Below, piece by piece: positions 1-6,538 of a stretch of 9,863 bases of DNA. A model generated the notes under the pieces. It was not told where the DNA came from. It saw only the letters and a program-made list of their open reading frames with translations, and searched no databases. Source of the DNA: Lachnospiraceae bacterium UBA7110 (GTDB lineage: Bacteria; Bacillota; Clostridia; Lachnospirales; Lachnospiraceae); assembly GCA_002492295.1 (NCBI GenBank), contig DKYC01000050.1, positions 1 to 9,863 of the forward strand. The letters are read 5' to 3'. How positions within the stretch are numbered: position 1 is the stretch's first letter; each line of letters opens with the position of its first letter. The translations under genes were made by a program, and so were the position numbers.

Positions 1-227
1 TATTTAAAAACATTTATACTAGTGAAGCGATACAACGTTTTTTGGTTTCACGAAATATTATTTGTTGCAATAGTGAAATAACAGTAAAAGCGTTGCAATT
101 ATTTGCAGAGAATAATCTTGATTTCGTAGATAATGTTTTGCTGGCTTATCATGTGCTTCGCGGAATGACTATTTATAGTTATGACCGTAAACTGATGAAT
201 ATCATTCAGCGGATAACCGAAGAATAA
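1..227 (+). CDS. C-terminal fragment of a PIN-domain-like protein (5' end outside window)
   Basis: The reading frame (codons from position 3) is open to the left edge of the window, so this is the 3' end of a longer gene. A TTG at 42 could be read as a start, but it has no ribosome site before it and lies inside the continuing frame. The visible 74 or so residues end in a stretch with DFVDNVLLAYHVLRG followed by MTIYSYDRKL. This matches the C-terminal third of PIN-domain RNases (VapC-like toxins and relatives), where an Asp after a hydrophobic strand (here DFVDN) helps bind the metal and a YSYDRKL-like strand closes the domain. The first two acidic positions of the active site would lie upstream and cannot be checked. 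No antitoxin gene is visible, because it would normally sit just upstream. The stop is only 3 bp from the stop of the convergent permease gene. The family call is moderate and toxin function is inference. Confidence 0.6.
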   Translation, partial: FKNIYTSEAIQRFLVSRNIICCNSEITVKALQLFAENNLDFVDNVLLAYHVLRGMTIYSYDRKLMNIIQRITEE

Positions 228-230
228 TTA

Positions 231-1781
231 CTACCCCTGCGTTTTCACATCATTGTGTTTAATATATGCAACACTCAGCAAATAAAACAACAGGATAAAA
301 ATGACTGAAGAAGTCAAAAACAGTTCATAATTTAATACACGGTTCGGATTATTCGCACGCAGTCCGATACTCAGCAGACCATAAGGCAGTGCATATTCAA
401 ACCCTTTTGCCGTGACCACCAGTCCTGCAACGCCGCCAATCAGTCCCAATCCGATTGGGATAGCAAAGCTTCGGATAATAAGCGATAAAAACAACTGTAC
501 TGCGCAGACCGAAACACTTCCAATAAAGCCAAAGAACAGCCAGTCTGCAAGTTCGGCGGGAATCGGCTCAGTAAAACCCGCACACCGTCCGCAGACGATA
601 AACAAAACGCCGAGCCATAGCATTGTGAACAGGGAAACAACCGCACAGACCATTAATTTGTTAAATACAATTCGGTACGCGGAAGAATGCGTCATAATCA
701 TGTTCCAGTTCGTGCCGTTGTGCTCCAAGCGCCATAGGTAGCTTGCGTAAACGCCGAGCAAAGGCGGCATGAAAATATAACAGAGAAACAGCGAAACCTG
801 CGTCCACAACGAATACCATCCGCTTTTCAAAATTTCAAGATTATTCAGAAAATTTGCCGTTCCAATCAATGCGGAAATCAGCGGAAGAATGAGAAACGCA
901 AGCCATATCGGGGTGCGCTTTACTTTCATCAATTCCGTTGGCATGAGCGGAATGCGCACAGGCTTATGCGACAGGGAAACCGCATTCTTTTTGCCGAAAA
1001 TGCCCTGAAAATGATATCCATCTGTATCCATATTTTTGAATAAAAGCCACCCGCCGACAATCAGAACGAGAAACCACACCGCGATATAAATCGCCGCGCC
1101 GTTATTCTGCCGCATATAATAAAATCCGACAATTTTTTTCGTCTGCTCATTCCAATCCATGCCTACAAACATCGCCGCGCCGTAGTGCCCCCACGGGATA
1201 ATACACCGCAAAATGGGGCATTGCGGAAGAAACATTAGAAACAATCCCGCCATACTTCCGCAAAGTCCGACGCAGAGCGCAACTGCCTGATTAGAGAACA
1301 CAATCGAGATAATCATTTGCAGCAAATACAGATTAAAGGTAATGATTAGCGTCTGCACAAAAAACAAGCAAAGCGCCCACAAATCGGGTGTGCCAGCAAA
1401 TTTGAACAGCTTTCCGAGCACGAGAATTCCAAGAACCTCCGCGGCGGAAATGAGAAGCACAGCGCAAAAACCATATGCCGTTTTTGCAAGAAATAATGCG
1501 CGTCTGCTCTGCATGGTTTCAAGGTGTTTCCACATATTACCCTTATGTTCCATATCAATTACTCTGCTCGCAAGCACTGCTATTGCAGTCGGAATTAAAA
1601 TTGCGTTGAGCAGCGGCATATTGTAAAGCGTATCCATCCAGCCAAATTGGGTAAAAAGACTGCCGTTGTGTCCCGTGTAGGAGTGTCCAAGCCATATCAT
1701 AAGGAAGAGTATCAGCGCGGCGGGAACAAGCCAAATGCCGCGCCGTTTTGTTTTTCGCAGTTCTATTGACAAATAATTCAC
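231..1781 (-). CDS. ABC-2 type permease, tandem-duplicated (LanE-LanG-like fusion) for peptide-antibiotic export
   Basis: A 516-residue, very hydrophobic membrane protein that forms the channel for the ATPase encoded just upstream. It is about twice the length of a typical LanE, LanG or BcrB permease (around 250 residues), and the two halves resemble each other. ELRKTKRRGIWL (residues 7-18) matches ELMKVKRTPIWL (283-294), and MEHKGNMWKH (77-86) matches LEHNGTNWNM (352-361), each followed by a Lys at 100 or 375. The offset stays at 275-276 residues. Each half carries roughly six predicted membrane segments. The start is GTG at 1781, overlapping the ATPase stop by four bases (GTGA), which implies translational coupling; the ribosome site before it is weak (GAAAG). 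By family it should extrude or expel cationic peptides such as lantibiotics or bacitracin-like compounds from the membrane. The substrate is unknown. Confidence 0.85.
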   Translation of the reverse strand: MNYLSIELRKTKRRGIWLVPAALILFLMIWLGHSYTGHNGSLFTQFGWMDTLYNMPLLNAILIPTAIAVLASRVIDMEHKGNMWKHLETMQSRRALFLAKTAYGFCAVLLISAAEVLGILVLGKLFKFAGTPDLWALCLFFVQTLIITFNLYLLQMIISIVFSNQAVALCVGLCGSMAGLFLMFLPQCPILRCIIPWGHYGAAMFVGMDWNEQTKKIVGFYYMRQNNGAAIYIAVWFLVLIVGGWLLFKNMDTDGYHFQGIFGKKNAVSLSHKPVRIPLMPTELMKVKRTPIWLAFLILPLISALIGTANFLNNLEILKSGWYSLWTQVSLFLCYIFMPPLLGVYASYLWRLEHNGTNWNMIMTHSSAYRIVFNKLMVCAVVSLFTMLWLGVLFIVCGRCAGFTEPIPAELADWLFFGFIGSVSVCAVQLFLSLIIRSFAIPIGLGLIGGVAGLVVTAKGFEYALPYGLLSIGLRANNPNRVLNYELFLTSSVIFILLFYLLSVAYIKHNDVKTQG

Positions 1782-2500
1782 AGACTTTCACCGCCTTCCG
1801 TCAGTTTCAAAAAGACTTCCTCAAGCCCGTCGCCCTGTGCTTCAAGCGTTGCCATTGTCCCTTGAAAAACAAGTTTGCCGTGGTGGATAATGCCGACCAT
1901 GTCCGCCATCTGCTCCACTTCGCTCAGAAGATGACTGGACACGATGACGGTCATTTGATGTGTCACGGGCAGGTCTTTGATAAACTCGCGCATTTCCTGT
2001 ATTCCCGCGGGGTCTAGACCGTTTGTCGGTTCGTCCAAAATCAGGACGCGCGGGTTGCCAAGAAGTGCCATTGCGATACCAAGCCGCTGCTTCATGCCGA
2101 GCGAGTATTGCTTGACTTTTTTGTCCTTCTGCTCATACAGGCGCACGGTGTTAAGCACTTTTTCAATTTCCGTAGCGGGGACTTTTTTGAGCTTTGCGAT
2201 AATCTGAAGATTTTCCAGTCCCGTCAGATGCCCGTAGTAGCTTGGATTTTCGATTAGGCTTCCCGTGTGGGAGAGAATGGAGAGTCTGTTTTGCTCCGTC
2301 ATTTTCTGCCCGAAAAAGGTGATGGTGCCGTCTGTCGGCTTGAGCAGCCCGAGCAGGAGCTTCAGCGTCGTCGTCTTTCCCGCGCCGTTTGGACCAAGAA
2401 AGCCGTAGACACAGCCTTCGGGAACTGCTAAGTCAAGGTCGCTGACACGCATTGCTGCACCGCTGCCTTTTGTAAGATGTTTGGTTTCGATAATATTCAT
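1778..2500 (-). CDS. ABC transporter ATPase, bacitracin/lantibiotic-immunity type (BcrA/LanF-like)
   Basis: A 240-residue nucleotide-binding subunit that should power the downstream permease. Motifs in order: Walker A GPNGAGKTT (36-44), Q-loop region GSLIENPSYY (80-89), signature YSLGMKQR (132-139), Walker B VLILDEP (152-158) followed by TNGLDP, and H-loop SSHLL with His190. Glu84 replaces the usual Q-loop Gln. This 'E-loop' is a known mark of LanF ATPases in lantibiotic self-protection transporters. I chose ATG 2500 because AAGGAGG lies 11 nt upstream; an in-frame ATG at 2542 extends the protein by 14 residues but has no ribosome site and would place that AAGGAGG inside the coding region. 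The gene overlaps the permease by four bases, forming a two-gene operon. It is divergent from a response regulator/kinase pair that probably controls it. Confidence 0.93.
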   Translation of the reverse strand: MNIIETKHLTKGSGAAMRVSDLDLAVPEGCVYGFLGPNGAGKTTTLKLLLGLLKPTDGTITFFGQKMTEQNRLSILSHTGSLIENPSYYGHLTGLENLQIIAKLKKVPATEIEKVLNTVRLYEQKDKKVKQYSLGMKQRLGIAMALLGNPRVLILDEPTNGLDPAGIQEMREFIKDLPVTHQMTVIVSSHLLSEVEQMADMVGIIHHGKLVFQGTMATLEAQGDGLEEVFLKLTEGGESL

Positions 2501-2631
2501 GTTAGGGTCATCCTCCTTTATATTGCTTTTAACAAAAATCATAAAACCACTACATTAAAGAAACATGAATACTATCTTATAATTACCTTAATTTTCGTAG
2601 AAAATAATGCGAACAGGAATAATCCGTATTA

Positions 2632-2650
2632 TAATAAGTGCAGCTTATTA
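2632..2650. repeat. Inverted repeat, candidate regulator-binding site overlapping a -10 box
   Basis: TAATAAG, five spacer bases, then CTTATTA gives perfect 7-bp arms. It overlaps the TATAAT at 2630-2635. No T-run follows on either strand, so it is not a terminator. A protein bound here would cover the -10 region, which suggests an operator. OmpR-type regulators more often bind direct repeats, so the binding protein is uncertain. Confidence 0.45.
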
Positions 2651-2674
2651 AGTTTGAACATAGCTTTTGGTTCA

Positions 2675-2699
2675 GGATTTTGCACTTGCTGCAAAATCC
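2675..2699. repeat. Perfect 10-bp-arm inverted repeat in the divergent intergenic region
   Basis: GGATTTTGCA at 2675-2684 is repeated inverted as TGCAAAATCC at 2690-2699 around a 5-base loop. It lies 69 bp before the response-regulator start. Neither strand shows a T-run after it, so it is unlikely to be a Rho-independent terminator. It could be an operator, or a hairpin in the 5' leader of the regulator transcript if the promoter lies to its left. Confidence 0.6.
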
Positions 2700-2767
2700 G
2701 TGAAAAAACATAGTGGAAGCAAGACACTGAATAGTTACATCTAAACAACAGAAGGAGGGTGCGGAAA

Positions 2768-3466
2768 ATGACATTATACGACAGCAAAATCCTTTTAGTA
2801 GACGATGAAGCGCCGCTTTTAAAAATGCTAAAGGATTTGCTCAAAAATGACGGTTTTGAGTATGTGGATACTGCGGCGGACAGCGGACAGGCGCTTGCGC
2901 TTATCAGGAAAAACGAATATCACCTGATGATTTTGGATGTTATGCTTCCCGACGACGATGGGTTTCACCTGTTTGAGCGGATAAAAAAAGTAAAGGGAAA
3001 CAACGTCTGTGTGGTATTTCTTTCCGCGCGGGACGAGGATATGGCGAGACTGCGGGGACTTGGACTGGGTGCGGACGATTACGTTACTAAGCCGTTTCTT
3101 CCGGAAGAATTGCTTCTTCGGATAAAATCCGTCCTAAAACGTACTTACCATATCGATGTAGAAAACGCAGTAGATAAAATCGGAAAAGCTACGGTTGATT
3201 GGAACGCAGGCACAATCAATGTGGGTGAGGAAGATTACACACTCACGGCAAAAGAGTACGCACTTTTGAAAAAGCTATGTGAAAATAAGGGACGCATTCT
3301 GTCAATCAATACACTCTGCGATACCCTTTGGCCTGACGGCAGCTACGGATACGAAAATTCCCTGATGGTGCACATCCGGCATCTGCGTGAAAAAATCGAG
3401 GAAAACCCGTCCAAGCCTGCACACCTGCTCAATATCAGGGGCTTGGGATATAAATTAAAGGATTAA
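2768..3466 (+). CDS. OmpR/PhoB-family response regulator
   Basis: A 232-residue DNA-binding regulator, of normal length for the family. The receiver domain (about 6-120) has the acidic pair Asp12-Asp13, the phospho-acceptor Asp57 in LMILDVMLP, Ser86 at the Thr/Ser switch position, Tyr105, and Lys108 in TKPF. The C-terminal winged helix (about 135-232) contains TAKEYALLKKL, the recognition region NSLMVHIRHLREKIE and the ending RGLGYKLKD, all typical of OmpR proteins. I chose ATG 2768 because AAGGAGG (2752-2758) stands 9 nt upstream; a GTG at 2759 in the same frame overlaps that ribosome site and is unlikely. The partner kinase follows 77 bp downstream. It is divergent from the exporter operon, the layout seen in peptide-sensing systems such as BceRS-like or CprRK-like modules. 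Its target is inferred from position. Confidence 0.93.
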   Translation: MTLYDSKILLVDDEAPLLKMLKDLLKNDGFEYVDTAADSGQALALIRKNEYHLMILDVMLPDDDGFHLFERIKKVKGNNVCVVFLSARDEDMARLRGLGLGADDYVTKPFLPEELLLRIKSVLKRTYHIDVENAVDKIGKATVDWNAGTINVGEEDYTLTAKEYALLKKLCENKGRILSINTLCDTLWPDGSYGYENSLMVHIRHLREKIEENPSKPAHLLNIRGLGYKLKD

Positions 3467-3543
3467 AAATCGAATAAAAAATGTTTTGATTTCAAGTTTG
3501 TGTAATCATAAACCTGAAGGCTGTAATTTCATGGAGGATAAAG

Positions 3544-4764
3544 GTGAAAAAGCTCGAAAGTCTGATTAAATATATTGTACTGACAATCGGAACGCTGTTT
3601 TTCCTGTTTTTTGCTGACATTTTCATACTGGCATATATTCAGTCGAAGGACAGTGCCATGACTGTTCATGTTGAATATGTGGCAAACCGTCTTGAAAAAA
3701 ATACGGATGAAAACGGAACGGATTATTATGATTTAACGCAGGAATGCAAAGACTATGTGGACGCGCACAATGGATTTGTGTTTTTAATGGATAATGACGG
3801 TACCGTGCTGTGGGAGTACCGTATGCCAAAGGAGCTGCCAAGACGCTATACAATCGAGGACGCGGTGAAATTTTCCAGATACTATATGCAGGACTATCCA
3901 GTCTATACGCATATCACGGATAACGGAATTGTGGTGCTTGGAACCGAAAAAGGAAAGACTTGGAAATATACGCTGACTTATCAGGCATCAACGGTAACGA
4001 CCTATGCATATGTTCTTCCAATCATGTTTGCCGCAAATACTGCAGCCCTTATTTTAGTCCTGTTTATTACTGTAAGACATGACCACCGCAGACGCGAAAT
4101 GGAACGCACGACATGGATTGCAGGTGTGTCCCACGATATTCGCACGCCTTTGTCTTTGGTAATCGGATACGCTGATGAAATTCTGCATATTGCGCAAGGT
4201 GGAGAAACGCTCCGGCGTGCACAGGCAATAGAAGAGCAGGCAGTGCGCATTAAAAATTTAGTTACGAACCTAAACACGGAAAACAAGCTTACCTATGGAA
4301 TGGGAAGCTGGAAGAAGGAACCGGTTTTACTGCCCGCCGTTATCCGTGACACAATCTGTGAAATCCTAAACAGAAATATTGACGAAAAATATGACATTCG
4401 TGTCAGTATTTCCGAAGAGCTGGAGCAATTGACCGTTAAAGGCGATAAGGAGCTGATAAAGCGGCTGCTTGAAAATTTGGTGAACAATTCTGTCATTCAT
4501 AACCCGCAGGGGTGCCAAATTATAGTATTTTTAAAAAAAAGCGGACATTCTGCATTTCCCCAATATATACTGGAGCTGTCTGACAACGGCTGTGGTGCAA
4601 GTCCAAGCCAACTGCGGCGTTTCAACGCGCGGACGAAATCAAATAAGCTTCCCGAACATGGGCTTGGCATCCGCCTCGTGCGGCAGATTGCGGCGTTCCA
4701 CCGCTGGCGCGTGCGGTTTCAGGAAAGCGAAGGAGGCGGGTTTTGCTGTCGGATAACTTTATGA
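3544..4764 (+). CDS. Membrane sensor histidine kinase, partner of the upstream response regulator
   Basis: A 406-residue kinase that should autophosphorylate on His and pass phosphate to Asp57 of the regulator. It has an N-terminal membrane segment (about 10-32), an external sensor region of about 120 residues (33-154), a second membrane segment (about 155-177), and a cytoplasmic part. The H-box is VSHDIRTPLSLVIGYAD with His197. The ATPase domain has an N-box LLENLVNNSVIHN (308-320), a G1 box SDNGCGAS (346-353) and a G2 box HGLGIRLV (372-379). The start is GTG 3544, with GGAGG at 3533-3537 six bases upstream. There is no clear HAMP between the second membrane segment and the H-box. The sizeable external domain differs from the tiny loop of BceS kinases and resembles kinases that sense peptides directly, such as CprK or NsrK. 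The ligand is unknown. The 77-bp gap before it shows no convincing terminator or promoter. Confidence 0.92.
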   Translation: MKKLESLIKYIVLTIGTLFFLFFADIFILAYIQSKDSAMTVHVEYVANRLEKNTDENGTDYYDLTQECKDYVDAHNGFVFLMDNDGTVLWEYRMPKELPRRYTIEDAVKFSRYYMQDYPVYTHITDNGIVVLGTEKGKTWKYTLTYQASTVTTYAYVLPIMFAANTAALILVLFITVRHDHRRREMERTTWIAGVSHDIRTPLSLVIGYADEILHIAQGGETLRRAQAIEEQAVRIKNLVTNLNTENKLTYGMGSWKKEPVLLPAVIRDTICEILNRNIDEKYDIRVSISEELEQLTVKGDKELIKRLLENLVNNSVIHNPQGCQIIVFLKKSGHSAFPQYILELSDNGCGASPSQLRRFNARTKSNKLPEHGLGIRLVRQIAAFHRWRVRFQESEGGGFCCRITL

Positions 4765-4799
4765 AACCATGCGTATAAAAGAGCCTTAAAAACTTTCGC

Positions 4800-4828
4800 T
4801 TGACATATATAGATAACCGATATATACT
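4800..4828 (+). promoter_or_regulatory. Near-consensus sigma-A promoter of the padR-SEDS operon
   Basis: TTGACA (4800-4805), a 17-bp spacer, and TATACT (4823-4828) match the housekeeping promoter at 11 of 12 positions. Transcription should begin about 7 bp after the -10 box, near 4835. Two copies of an AT-rich dyad cover the spacer and the start site, so this strong promoter is probably kept off by a repressor, most simply PadR itself. Confidence 0.82.
4805..4825. promoter_or_regulatory. Candidate PadR operator copy 1, inside the -35/-10 spacer
   Basis: This contains TATATAGATAA (4806-4816), repeated exactly at 4833-4843, 27 bp downstream. Around centre 4815 the arms form a 10-bp dyad with two mismatches. 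The position inside the spacer would let a bound protein block RNA polymerase. Assignment to PadR is inferred from the position before padR, not from a known consensus. Confidence 0.6.
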
Positions 4829-4830
4829 TT

Positions 4831-4853
4831 TATATATAGATAATCTATACATA
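4831..4853. promoter_or_regulatory. Candidate PadR operator copy 2, over the transcription start
   Basis: The core TATAGATAATCTATA (4835-4849) is a perfect 7-bp-arm dyad centred on 4842. It extends to 11-bp arms with one mismatch (4834/4850). It shares TATATAGATAA with copy 1. Two dyads at fixed spacing around a strong promoter are typical of autorepression by dimeric winged-helix regulators. Confidence 0.65.
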
Positions 4854-4876
4854 AAACAACGAAAGGAGAAAGATCG

Positions 4877-5203
4877 ATGGCAATTGACAAATCACTGATT
4901 TCCGGCAGCACATCCATGCTGATACTTCGTCTTTTGGAGGAGAAAGACATGTACGGTTACGAGATGATTGAAACGCTGGAAAAAAAATCAAACAATGTGT
5001 TTACCCTGAAAGCAGGGACACTTTATCCCCTCCTGCATTCTTTAGAGGAAAAGGATTATCTTACCGCTTATGAAAATGAAGTGAACGGAAAAGTGCGCAA
5101 ATATTACAGTATTACAAAGAGCGGTAAAAAATATCTGAAATCCAAGAAAGACGAATGGAACGAATATCAGACAGCCGTACTTAATGTACTGTGTATGTCG
5201 TAG
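4877..5203 (+). CDS. PadR-family transcriptional repressor
   Basis: A 108-residue winged-helix regulator of the short PadR type (subfamily 2, about 110 residues). Diagnostic stretches are LILRLLEEKDMYGYEMIETL (helix 1-2), TLKAGTLYPLLHSLEEKDYL (the recognition helix, with the near-invariant GTLYP), and RKYYSITKSGKKYL (the wing). A short C-terminal helix probably dimerises. Start ATG 4877 is preceded by AAAGGAG (4862-4868) at 8 nt. The gene follows its own promoter and twin dyads, so autoregulation is likely. The SEDS-like gene begins 21 bp downstream and is surely co-transcribed. PadR genes of this kind are often paired with a membrane protein carrying a HAAS/permease-prefix domain, as here. 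In other bacteria PadR regulators respond to phenolics, drugs or cell-wall antibiotics; the signal here is unknown. Confidence 0.95.
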   Translation: MAIDKSLISGSTSMLILRLLEEKDMYGYEMIETLEKKSNNVFTLKAGTLYPLLHSLEEKDYLTAYENEVNGKVRKYYSITKSGKKYLKSKKDEWNEYQTAVLNVLCMS

Positions 5204-5224
5204 CATAAAGGAGGGGAAAACGCG

Positions 5225-6538
5225 ATGAATATCGAAGAATATCTCACCATCCTTACAGGGCAAATTCGCTGCAAAAAAGCAAGACAAGGCGTGGCACAGG
5301 AAATCAGGAATCACATCTTGGACCAGACACAGGCGTACGAACAGGACGGCATGGAGCATGAAAAGGCTGTCGAACTGGCTGTGCGCGAGATGGGCAATCC
5401 GGTAGAAGCAGGCACAGCACTTGACCGTATCCACCGCCCGCAGTTTGACTGGAGGCTTTTTTTGATAACTGTTCTGTTCAGCATGGCAGGTGTCTTTATC
5501 ATGGCTGTCACGGGTGCGCTCGGACAAAACGCGGAATGGCTTAACCGGCAATGCCTGTTTACGCTTTTGGGAATTGGCATAACCGCCGTCGTTTACTTTG
5601 TGGATTATACGTTTCTTGGGAAGTATCCACTGCAGATTTATGTAATAATGACCCTTGTCTTTTTTCTCTACGAAAGAACAGGCACACGGGTAAACGGGGT
5701 CGTTGTTGCGCTTCGCAGCCTTGCGTACCTGTATGTACCTGCCTATGCCGGACTTTTATACAAATACCGCGGCAAAGGCGTCCTTAATCTTGTGAGGTCG
5801 TTTGGCTTTCTTTTGCTGACGGCGCTGTTGTCACAGTGGTTTTCGCGAAGTCTGTATATTGGCATGGGTATTGGTGTAATATGCACGCTTGTGTTTTTGT
5901 ACACTGCCCTGAAAGGATGGTTTTCGCTTGAAAAAATCTTATTTGACAGAAAAAGGCTGACAACGCCTGTGCTTTTGGCAGTTATTTTTATATTTGTGAC
6001 GCTTGCCTTCGCCACATATATCCTGTGTTTTGCACAGGACTATCAGAAAATACGGTTTGCGGCGTTTCTCCATCCGGAAGAATACATGGACGCAAACTAT
6101 CAGTTAATGATAACACGCCGTGCCATAAACGGTGCCCAATTCATCGGTGAGAGCACACAAGGCACAATTATAAAGCCGTTTGTGCAGCAGGACACATTTC
6201 TGATTTTCGCACAGGTAGTCGCAATGTACGGACTGGCGGCAGGCGCGGTGGTTATTACTGCGTTTGCAGTGTTTGCACTCCGTGCGCTGCATGTTGTAAA
6301 ATGTCAGAAAAACCAGCTTGGAATGGTACTGTCTGCTGCGTGTTTTCTGTTAATATTTTTCAACTGTGTTACGGGTATCCTGATGAATTTTGGCTTGCTG
6401 CCACTTGGCAGCCTGCAGTTTCCGTTTTTGTCGAGAGGCGGAAGCGCCACCGTTATGTATGCCGTGATAATCGGGCTGCTTATGAGCTGCAGCCGTTATA
6501 CGCATATTCAGACAAATCCCATTGAGGGTATTTTTTGA
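5225..6538 (+). CDS. SEDS (FtsW/RodA/SpoVE-like) membrane protein with N-terminal HAAS/permease-prefix domain
   Basis: A 437-residue protein. Residues 1-75 are soluble, charged and helical: IEEYLTIL, then EIRNHILDQTQAYEQDGM, then AVREMGNPVEAGTALDRIHRP. This is a pattern of HAAS/permease-prefix domains tied to PadR regulators. About ten membrane segments follow (roughly 77-422), as in SEDS peptidoglycan polymerases. SEDS landmarks are an NG motif (157-158), P...YQL....AINGAQFIG (284-308), and FGLLPLGSLQFPFLSRGG (389-406), matching FtsW's FGLLPLTGIPLPFISYGG. However, the essential FtsW/RodA stretch TDFIFAxxxEELG aligns with TFLIFAQVVAMYG (324-336): the catalytic Asp position holds Phe325, the paired Glu residues are Ala333-Met334, and the only nearby acid is Asp323. 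Polymerase activity is therefore doubtful. It might instead act as a regulator or lipid-II binder (inference). Start ATG 5225 has AAAGGAGG at 5207-5214. It is co-transcribed with padR. Confidence 0.88.
   Translation: MNIEEYLTILTGQIRCKKARQGVAQEIRNHILDQTQAYEQDGMEHEKAVELAVREMGNPVEAGTALDRIHRPQFDWRLFLITVLFSMAGVFIMAVTGALGQNAEWLNRQCLFTLLGIGITAVVYFVDYTFLGKYPLQIYVIMTLVFFLYERTGTRVNGVVVALRSLAYLYVPAYAGLLYKYRGKGVLNLVRSFGFLLLTALLSQWFSRSLYIGMGIGVICTLVFLYTALKGWFSLEKILFDRKRLTTPVLLAVIFIFVTLAFATYILCFAQDYQKIRFAAFLHPEEYMDANYQLMITRRAINGAQFIGESTQGTIIKPFVQQDTFLIFAQVVAMYGLAAGAVVITAFAVFALRALHVVKCQKNQLGMVLSAACFLLIFFNCVTGILMNFGLLPLGSLQFPFLSRGGSATVMYAVIIGLLMSCSRYTHIQTNPIEGIF

Larger units (their letters stand above)
2501..2767. 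promoter_or_regulatory. Divergent control region between ABC operon and two-component system
   Basis: A 267-bp AT-rich gene-free stretch that must hold promoters for both the minus-strand exporter and the plus-strand regulator/kinase. Visible elements are a consensus TATAAT at 2630-2635, which also reads as TATAAT on the minus strand at 2633-2628, and two inverted repeats listed separately (2632-2650 and 2675-2699). A second TATAAT lies at 2578-2583. I could not find a good TTGACA-like box at 16-18 bp from either TATAAT on either strand, so exact promoters are unassigned. Activator-dependent promoters with poor -35 boxes would fit OmpR-type control, but that is inference. Ribosome sites at the ends are AAGGAGG before the regulator (2752-2758) and AAGGAGG for the ATPase on the minus strand. 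Confidence 0.6.

Noticed and set aside
2487..2500. Four-codon mini-ORF (ATG ACC CTA ACA TGA, minus strand) overlapping the ATPase start
   Set aside because: Its ATG directly abuts the AGGAGG with no spacer, so a ribosome is unlikely to start there.
2501..2542. ATG at 2542 (minus strand) as start of the ATPase
   Set aside because: No ribosome site lies before it, and the strong AAGGAGG would fall inside the coding region. The family begins near MNIIETKHL.
2675..2699. Inverted repeat read as a terminator
   Set aside because: No T-run on either strand, and it lies between divergent genes where no transcript is expected to end.
2759..2767. GTG at 2759 as start of the response regulator
   Set aside because: It overlaps the AAGGAGG ribosome site; ATG 2768 has ideal 9-nt spacing.
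3467..3543. Possible AAATC/GATTT hairpin or separate promoter between regulator and kinase
   Set aside because: The stem is only five AT-rich pairs with a long loop and no T-run, and no -35/-10 pair is visible. The two genes are most simply one operon.
5042..5551. 169-codon open frame on the minus strand across padR and the SEDS gene
   Set aside because: No ribosome site and a composition like a shadow of the two well-supported plus-strand genes.
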